Of a stretch of DNA of 11,090 bases, positions 7,310 to 11,090 are shown piece after piece. A program made the position numbers and the translations under genes. The DNA lies in the NCBI GenBank assembly GCA_015657435.1, contig JADLKH010000001.1:23589-34678 (forward strand). Reading direction: 5' to 3'. Positions within the stretch are counted from its first letter, which is position 1. The number at the start of each line of letters is the position of its first letter. The notes beneath the pieces were generated by a model. That model saw only the letters and a list, made by a program, of their open reading frames with translations, did not search any database and was not told where the DNA came from. The DNA comes from Synergistales bacterium. Lineage in GTDB: Bacteria; Synergistota; Synergistia; Synergistales; 79-D21.

Positions 7310-7338
7310 TAGACTTTTCCCTTAATCGGCGAGATTAT
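7310..7338 (+). promoter_or_regulatory. Possible weak promoter before the 220-aa gene
   Basis: TAGACT (7310-7315) and GATTAT (7333-7338) have a 17-bp spacer, each matching four of six consensus positions. The 7205-7377 gap is otherwise without a gene. It contains a T-run just after the previous stop (from about 7222) and the short palindrome AGGCATGCCT, but no strong terminator. Confidence 0.28.
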
Positions 7339-7377
7339 GAATTATCGGAATAAAGTGTATGCGAAGGAGGCTCCCAT

Positions 7378-8040
7378 ATGCCAAGCATCGCAGACCTTCG
7401 TACCGCATGCGCCAACTACGCCTCTTCCAGAAATTACGATCAGTCCTATGCCTCTTTCAGGAAAGCCACCGAAGGGGCTCCCAATCTTTTCCTATCGGAG
7501 CATCGAGCGGCACTGCTCTCCTGGCTCAACTCCTGGGGCTGCAGGCAATTCGCAAAGAATTGCCACGACCTGGCCTCCTTCGAAATCCTGGAATGGTACA
7601 CCCTATTCCACCCGATCCTCCCCGATTCTTCGAGGAACCTTATCGATCTTCCCGAAACCACCCTTCCAGACATTCAGGCAGCCTACGATTCCCTCGCTGA
7701 CAGGGTCGCCTCCATTCGGGCACTCCGGAATGGTTCGCTTCCCACGAAAGTTACAGTTTCGGAAACAGGGGCTTCCAAAATACTCTTTGCCATTCGCCCG
7801 CACGTTTTCCTCCCCTGGGACAAGGCCATACGGGACAAATTCTTCAAGAACTCCCAGGGCACTACATATACCGATTTCCTCATGGACGCAAAGAAAACTC
7901 TGATCGAAATCAGGGAAGAGTGCGAAAGAAAGAATCTGGATTTCTCGGCACTTCCCTTCATCCTCGGGCGCCCCATGTCGCCGATACCCAAACTGCTCGA
8001 CGAATACAACTGGGCAACCCGCATGGAAGAGATTGGGTAA
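7378..8040 (+). CDS. Uncharacterised 220-aa cytoplasmic protein
   Basis: ATG at 7378 with an excellent Shine-Dalgarno, AAGGAGG at 7364-7370, 7 nt upstream. There is no signal peptide or membrane segment. I cannot name a family. Visible marks are an N-terminal helical half with SWLNSWGCRQF, a central SKILFAIRPHVFLPWDKAIRDKF, and a C-terminal LGRPMSPIPKLLDEYNW. The pattern of a small-residue-SK-x-L followed by P-x-x-F-x-P/M-WD-x-x-IR recurs in uncharacterised bacterial proteins I have met, so this is probably a genuine conserved hypothetical. It lies between the nuclease-like gene and an AT-rich gene, in accessory surroundings near an integrase. Its GC content is slightly lower than that of the HD-GYP genes. 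Function unknown; a role together with its neighbours is only a guess from location. Confidence 0.82.
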   Translation: MPSIADLRTACANYASSRNYDQSYASFRKATEGAPNLFLSEHRAALLSWLNSWGCRQFAKNCHDLASFEILEWYTLFHPILPDSSRNLIDLPETTLPDIQAAYDSLADRVASIRALRNGSLPTKVTVSETGASKILFAIRPHVFLPWDKAIRDKFFKNSQGTTYTDFLMDAKKTLIEIREECERKNLDFSALPFILGRPMSPIPKLLDEYNWATRMEEIG

Positions 8041-8338
8041 TGATATAGACGATTATATGAAGATATTGATGCTACCAGAAAATTATATATTAAACAGGAT
8101 TGAGAAGCTTACCGATGGCTCTATTCTTCAATGGTGGAATGACCTAAATGCTCTTAGTGAAACAAAGCGTAGAAAAGTAGAACGTATTATCGATAGGATG
8201 TCTTTTGAGGAGTGGCGAGAGTTTAAAGACGACCCCGAAGCGAAGGCCGTATTCGATCATTACGAGCTTGAAATAAAAAGGGTTGAGCGAAAATCAAATG
8301 TAGCCTCCAATCAACCTGAACTTTGCTACGTCGATTGA
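8033..8338 (+). CDS. Small AT-rich uncharacterised protein
   Basis: Up to 101 residues; the start is uncertain. TTG at 8033 overlaps the end of the preceding gene by 8 nt and would suit translational coupling (GGAAGAG lies just upstream, too close to be ideal). ATG at 8057 or 8069 are in-frame alternatives without a clear ribosome binding site. The product is helical and charged, with LQWWNDL, KRRKVERIIDRM and SFEEWREFKDD, and resembles no family I can name. GC over 8041-8340 is about 38% by hand count, against 50-60% around it, so it was probably acquired from a different source. A terminator hairpin right behind it (8355-8391) supports its being expressed. No membrane segment. Confidence 0.55.
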   Translation: MGNDIDDYMKILMLPENYILNRIEKLTDGSILQWWNDLNALSETKRRKVERIIDRMSFEEWREFKDDPEAKAVFDHYELEIKRVERKSNVASNQPELCYVD

Positions 8339-8350
8339 AAAAAGATTTCC

Positions 8351-9616
8351 TTACGGATGCTGGCTAGAAACTATAACCGGCATCCTTTTTTCTAGCAAGG
8401 AAACAGCATGCTTCTTCACCTTCGGAGCCAAGTATGCATACCTCAGCGTCATCTTCAGGTCAGCGTGGCCCATTAATTCCCGCACAGTGTTGAGATCCAC
8501 GCCGGCCATGACCAGGTTGCTGGCGAAGGAATGCCGCATGTCGTGCCAGCGGAAGTCTTCTATTTCTGCCATCCTCAGCACTTCCTCCCAGGATGTATTG
8601 CAGTTGTCGAAACGCCCCTTGTTCTTGGGAGAAACGAACACAAGTCGGTCCTCCCTGGACTGGCTTTTCCATTTCTTCAGGGCCTCCAGGGCGGAACGAT
8701 TCAACGGCACGTGGTAGGTCTTCCCTGATTTTGTGGCTGTCGCCCTGAGGGTCAGGACCTCGTTCTTGAAATCCACGTCAGGCCACTCCAGAGAGAAAAG
8801 CGATCCGCGGCGGATCCCCGTGTTCAGGGACAGGATCACCATGGGCTTCAGGTAGTCGGCAAAGGGGAGTCCCCTCAGATCGGGCAGCGGATCCCTCCTC
8901 CTTTCTTGGCGCCAGAGGTTGTAACGCGCCCTTTCCTGCCTGACCCGTTCCTCCCGTGCGTCCAGAGCCTCGTAGAGCCTCTTCTCCTCCTCGGGGGATA
9001 GGTATCTCACCTTTGAGACAGAATCGCGTTCCTGTAGGGCCTCTACGCCCTTTATCGGGTTTTCCGGAATCACCCCGTGCTTTACCCCCCAATTCAGGGC
9101 CGCCTTAAGAGCAGTGACGTTCCGATTGACCGTCGAGGCCTTAAGTTTTCTCTCTTTTCTCACGCGGGTTTTCCACTGCTCCATCATGAAGGGGGTTATT
9201 TCGGTTATCCGCTTCTCCAGAAAAGGGGTGAAGGTGGCGAGGATCATGTTCACGGTGGCCTGCCCGCTTTTGCGGTTCTCAGTGACCCAGGGGGCATAGC
9301 AATCCGTGATGAAGGCTTCGAGGGTCTCTCCTCGGGCCTTTCGGCGCTCTTCTCCCGGATCCTCGCCAAGGGATACATTGGCAAGGAATTCCCTGGCCGC
9401 CTCCCGTGCCTGGGCGACGGTAAGCAGCTTCGCGCTCCCCAGCTTGAAGCTCGTCCTCCTTCGGTTGCCCGGCTGGTAGTAATCCACGTAGTAGGTCTTT
9501 TTTCCCGAGGGCTCTACCCTCAACACCAACCCCTGGATTACAATATCCCTGATTAGATACCTCTTTTCGGCCGGTCTGGACTCCATCACCGAAGTTTGCG
9601 TCAGTCTGTCAGCCAT
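8351..9616 (-). CDS. Tyrosine recombinase / site-specific integrase (P4-like)
   Basis: 421 residues from the ATG at 9616-9614; a TTG at 9628 in frame would add four residues. GGGGGT at 9626-9622 serves as ribosome binding site. Residues 1-95 form the N-terminal DNA-binding domain typical of tRNA-targeting P4-type integrases (VIQGLVLRVEPSGKKTYYVDY...). Residues 98-195 are the SAM-like core-binding domain, and 205-415 the catalytic domain. The catalytic set is complete: Arg269 (NTGIRRG), Lys296 (ATKSGKTYHVPL), His358 and Arg361 (HDMRHSF), His384 (MGHADL) and the nucleophile Tyr393 (LRYAYL). It should integrate and excise the element whose right attachment site lies at 9781-9825, 165 bp upstream of its start. 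It is convergent with the AT-rich gene, and its last codons overlap a terminator hairpin. The gene is intact, so the element may still be mobile if its other end survives. Confidence 0.96.
   Translation of the reverse strand: MADRLTQTSVMESRPAEKRYLIRDIVIQGLVLRVEPSGKKTYYVDYYQPGNRRRTSFKLGSAKLLTVAQAREAAREFLANVSLGEDPGEERRKARGETLEAFITDCYAPWVTENRKSGQATVNMILATFTPFLEKRITEITPFMMEQWKTRVRKERKLKASTVNRNVTALKAALNWGVKHGVIPENPIKGVEALQERDSVSKVRYLSPEEEKRLYEALDAREERVRQERARYNLWRQERRRDPLPDLRGLPFADYLKPMVILSLNTGIRRGSLFSLEWPDVDFKNEVLTLRATATKSGKTYHVPLNRSALEALKKWKSQSREDRLVFVSPKNKGRFDNCNTSWEEVLRMAEIEDFRWHDMRHSFASNLVMAGVDLNTVRELMGHADLKMTLRYAYLAPKVKKHAVSLLEKRMPVIVSSQHP
8355..8391 (+). terminator. Terminator between the AT-rich gene and the integrase
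   Basis: GGATGCTGG (8355-8363) pairs with CCGGCATCC (8377-8385), one T-G wobble, followed by six T (8386-8391). It ends transcripts of the AT-rich gene and is built into the last codons of the convergent integrase. A-run 8338-8343 gives the minus strand a T-tract about 12 nt beyond the stem, so it could also work, less well, for the integrase. Confidence 0.75.
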
Positions 9617-9632
9617 TTTGACCCCCAATTCC

Positions 9633-9651
9633 GGACTCCATATGGACTCCA
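9633..9651. repeat. Direct repeats GGACTCCA at the integrase promoter
   Basis: GGACTCCA occurs at 9633-9640 and 9644-9651, 11 bp apart. A third copy is inside the integrase gene at 9578-9585, 55 bp from the first. The pair lies between the integrase -10 box and its start codon. Repeats in phase with the helix at this place suit arm-type integrase binding sites or an autoregulatory operator. Confidence 0.55.
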
Positions 9652-9656
9652 GAAAT

Positions 9657-9685
9657 ATTATAAAACGGGGTTTTATTAAAATAAA
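9657..9685 (-). promoter_or_regulatory. Candidate integrase promoter
   Basis: On the minus strand TATAAT lies at 9662-9657, with TTTATT at 9685-9680, 17 bp upstream, as a poor -35 box. The predicted transcript starts near 9650, inside the GGACTCCA repeats. The surrounding 9651-9780 is about 32% GC by hand count and contains no gene. Confidence 0.5.
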
Positions 9686-9780
9686 GGGGATATTTCAATA
9701 TGGCTTTCTAGGCTTGCTATTACTGTTATTACCACACTTTTCCGTTTATGCATTTTAATCGTATTAGGTGCCAAATCCCA

Positions 9781-9825
9781 TTCACACGGAAAAAGTCACA
9801 GGTTCGATCCCTGTGTCGCCCACCA
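9781..9825 (+). pseudogene. 3' half of tRNA-Val(CAC): attachment site remnant
   Basis: From 9781 the sequence follows a tRNA from the anticodon loop on: TTCACAC (9781-9787, U33, anticodon CAC, A37), 3' anticodon strand, variable loop ending GTC, T-stem ACAGG (9798-9802), loop TTCGATC, CCTGT (9810-9814), 3' acceptor strand GTCGCCC (9815-9821), discriminator A and CCA (9823-9825). The T-stem pairs perfectly. The 5' half is absent: no GGGCGAC acceptor partner and no D-arm lies at about 9745-9780, which is AT-rich foreign-looking DNA. This is the usual right-hand attachment site left by an integrase that targets a tRNA 3' end. The intact tRNA-Val(CAC) should lie at the other end of the element and is not in the window. 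Confidence 0.82.
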
Positions 9826-9826
9826 G

Positions 9827-9862
9827 AAAAAAGCGGCAGGCCTGACGGCCTGCCGCTTTTTT
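9827..9862. terminator. Bidirectional intrinsic terminator
   Basis: AAAAAA, then GCGGCAGGCC (9833-9842), loop TGAC, GGCCTGCCGC (9847-9856), then TTTTTT (9857-9862). The perfect 10-bp stem with A- and T-runs on both sides ends purA transcripts on the minus strand and, originally, the tRNA-Val transcript on the plus strand. Confidence 0.93.
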
Positions 9863-9912
9863 CTCAAGATCGGTTCTCGCTTCCGTAAAACCTATAAACC
9901 CGTCTGCAAAAC

Positions 9913-11090
9913 CTACAAACCGGACAGGATCGTCTGTTCCCGGCCGCTGCCCACGCCGATGAGGACAATCGGGATGCCGCACTTTTCTTCAATGAAGCGG
10001 ACCATGTCCCGAGCGGCCGGAGGCAGTTCCTCCACGCGCCTGCATTCAGAGATGTCTTCGCTCCAGCCTTTCAGTTCCTCATAATGGAGAACCATATTTT
10101 CCTTTTCAGGCAACCTGGCAGGGAGGATATCAAACCGTTTGTTGCCGATCTCGTAAGCGGTGCAAACCTTGATCCGGGGCAACCCGGTCAGGACATCAAG
10201 CTTTGTCAGGGCAATCCCGCCGAGACCGTTGACGCGAACGGCATAGCGAAGTGCAACCATATCCAGCCAGCCGCATCGCCGTGGCCGTCCTGTCGTGGCC
10301 CCATATTCCCCGCCCGCTTCCCTGAGTCTTTCTCCCACTTCTCCAAGGTCTTCCGTCGGGAACGGGCCTTCCCCAACCCGGGTGCAATAGGCTTTCGCAA
10401 CCCCGAGGACACGATCGATACGCGTCGGCCCGACGCCGGTCCCGATGCAGGCCCCACCCGCAGAAGCGCTGGAACTCGTCACAAACGGATAGGTCCCGTG
10501 GTCGACATCGAGAAGGGTCCCCTGCGCCCCTTCGAACAGAACGCCTCTACCCCTGTCGAGAGCATCGTTGACGATGGCTGCTCCATCACCGATATACGGA
10601 CTCATCAGCCGCCCCCATGAAATGGCCTTTTCCATGACCTCTTCGAAGGGAATCGGCGACTCGTTGAAAATCCTCGTCAGGAAGAGATTCTTGATTTCAA
10701 GGTTTTCAATGATCTTATCTCTCAGAAGATCGGGGTCGAGAAGGTCTCCGACGCGAATGCCGATACGGTTGACCTTGTCCGCATAGCAGGGGCCGATTCC
10801 CCGTTTGGTCGTCCCTATCTTCCGCCCTTTGGACCGCCTTTTTTCTTCAGCCTCGTCGATTACCTTGTGATAGGGCATAACCACATGAGAAGACTCTGAA
10901 ATGACGAGTCTCGCCTTGTCCTTGCGCCTTTCCCTCAACTCCCCGATCTCGGCGAGAAACTGGTCCGGGTCGACCACAACCCCGTTTCCGATGACGCAGA
11001 TCTTGCCCGGGTACAGCATTCCCGAGGGCAGAAGGTGGAAAACATGCTTCTCGCCCTCGACGATGACCGTGTGTCCGGCGTTGGCCCCCC
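9913..11090 (-). CDS. purA: Adenylosuccinate synthetase (5' end outside window)
   Basis: The frame is open to the right edge, so 391 residues are visible and about 35 at the N-terminus, including the GDEGKGK loop, are missing. The visible part begins GANAGHTVIVEGEK, with the catalytic His of NAGHT. It goes on with HLLPSGMLYPGK, GNGVVVDP, TTKRGIGPCYADK (IMP site), EGAQGTLLDVDHGTYPFVTSS, GEYGATTGRPRRCGWLD and the guanine-specificity motif ALTKLD. The enzyme joins IMP and aspartate with GTP hydrolysis to give adenylosuccinate, the first committed step of AMP synthesis, in the cytoplasm. The ATG at 11019 is internal, since the family sequence continues upstream of it. It is a housekeeping gene and marks the chromosomal flank outside the integrated element. 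It is read towards the tRNA remnant and ends at the terminator 9827-9862. Confidence 0.98.
   Translation of the reverse strand, partial: GANAGHTVIVEGEKHVFHLLPSGMLYPGKICVIGNGVVVDPDQFLAEIGELRERRKDKARLVISESSHVVMPYHKVIDEAEEKRRSKGRKIGTTKRGIGPCYADKVNRIGIRVGDLLDPDLLRDKIIENLEIKNLFLTRIFNESPIPFEEVMEKAISWGRLMSPYIGDGAAIVNDALDRGRGVLFEGAQGTLLDVDHGTYPFVTSSSASAGGACIGTGVGPTRIDRVLGVAKAYCTRVGEGPFPTEDLGEVGERLREAGGEYGATTGRPRRCGWLDMVALRYAVRVNGLGGIALTKLDVLTGLPRIKVCTAYEIGNKRFDILPARLPEKENMVLHYEELKGWSEDISECRRVEELPPAARDMVRFIEEKCGIPIVLIGVGSGREQTILSGL

Noticed and set aside
9077..9556. Plus-strand frame of 159 codons opposite the integrase
   Set aside because: Antisense to a complete tyrosine recombinase, with no ribosome binding site or recognisable domain.
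9747..9825. Complete tRNA-Val gene
   Set aside because: The 5' half needed for the acceptor stem, D-arm and 5' anticodon strand is missing; only the part from the anticodon loop on matches.
9782..9982. Minus-strand frame ending GDTGIEPVTFSV
   Set aside because: This peptide is the known false translation of the opposite strand of a tRNA 3' end; the rest covers the terminator and the end of purA.
1..11090. CRISPR array or insertion sequence
   Set aside because: No regularly spaced repeats, no transposase and no terminal inverted repeats were seen; the only recombinase is the tyrosine integrase.

Overview
The window looks like a chromosomal segment of a moderately GC-rich, didermic anaerobe, most likely of the Synergistota. 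The best clue is the secreted protein at 2104-3564: signal peptide, one N-terminal SLH domain, a coiled coil and a beta-barrel ending in Phe. I know this architecture, with very similar wording of the SLH domain, from Synergistota outer-membrane porins (related designs exist in Negativicutes and cyanobacteria). This assignment is from memory of the families, not from a search.

Left half (1-6148): two large paralogous multi-PAS/HD-GYP proteins, predicted c-di-GMP phosphodiesterases, lie in direct orientation around the SLH porin gene. The first enters the window without its start. The second is complete (749 aa). The porin has its own extended -10 promoter, a leader of about 250 nt and a good intrinsic terminator. 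The second HD-GYP gene has a TATAAT box inside a 13-bp palindrome, and an 18-bp palindrome just downstream.

Middle (6149-8340): a run of co-directional small genes. The first is a DUF7662-type protein starting with GTG 21 nt after the HD-GYP stop. Next is an uncharacterised protein with a D...ExK pattern suggesting a PD-(D/E)xK nuclease fold, whose conserved-looking C-terminus is thrown out of frame at a GGGG run. Then comes a 220-aa uncharacterised protein with an excellent ribosome binding site, and a small AT-rich gene (about 38% GC by hand count) that begins where the GC-rich sequence stops. This cluster is the best candidate here for an undescribed system, possibly defence-like, but its function is inferred only from composition, motif and location.

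Right end (8351-11090): a tyrosine integrase on the minus strand converges on the AT-rich gene. Its promoter region is AT-rich and carries repeated GGACTCCA boxes. Next to it is the 3' half of a tRNA-Val (anticodon CAC), from anticodon loop to CCA, which I read as the right attachment site of an integrated element. Geometry puts the element to its left, with the intact tRNA-Val at the far end. No intact copy is in the window, so the left boundary is either outside it or lost. A bidirectional terminator then separates the att remnant from purA (minus strand), a housekeeping gene that runs off the right edge and is probably the original chromosomal flank.
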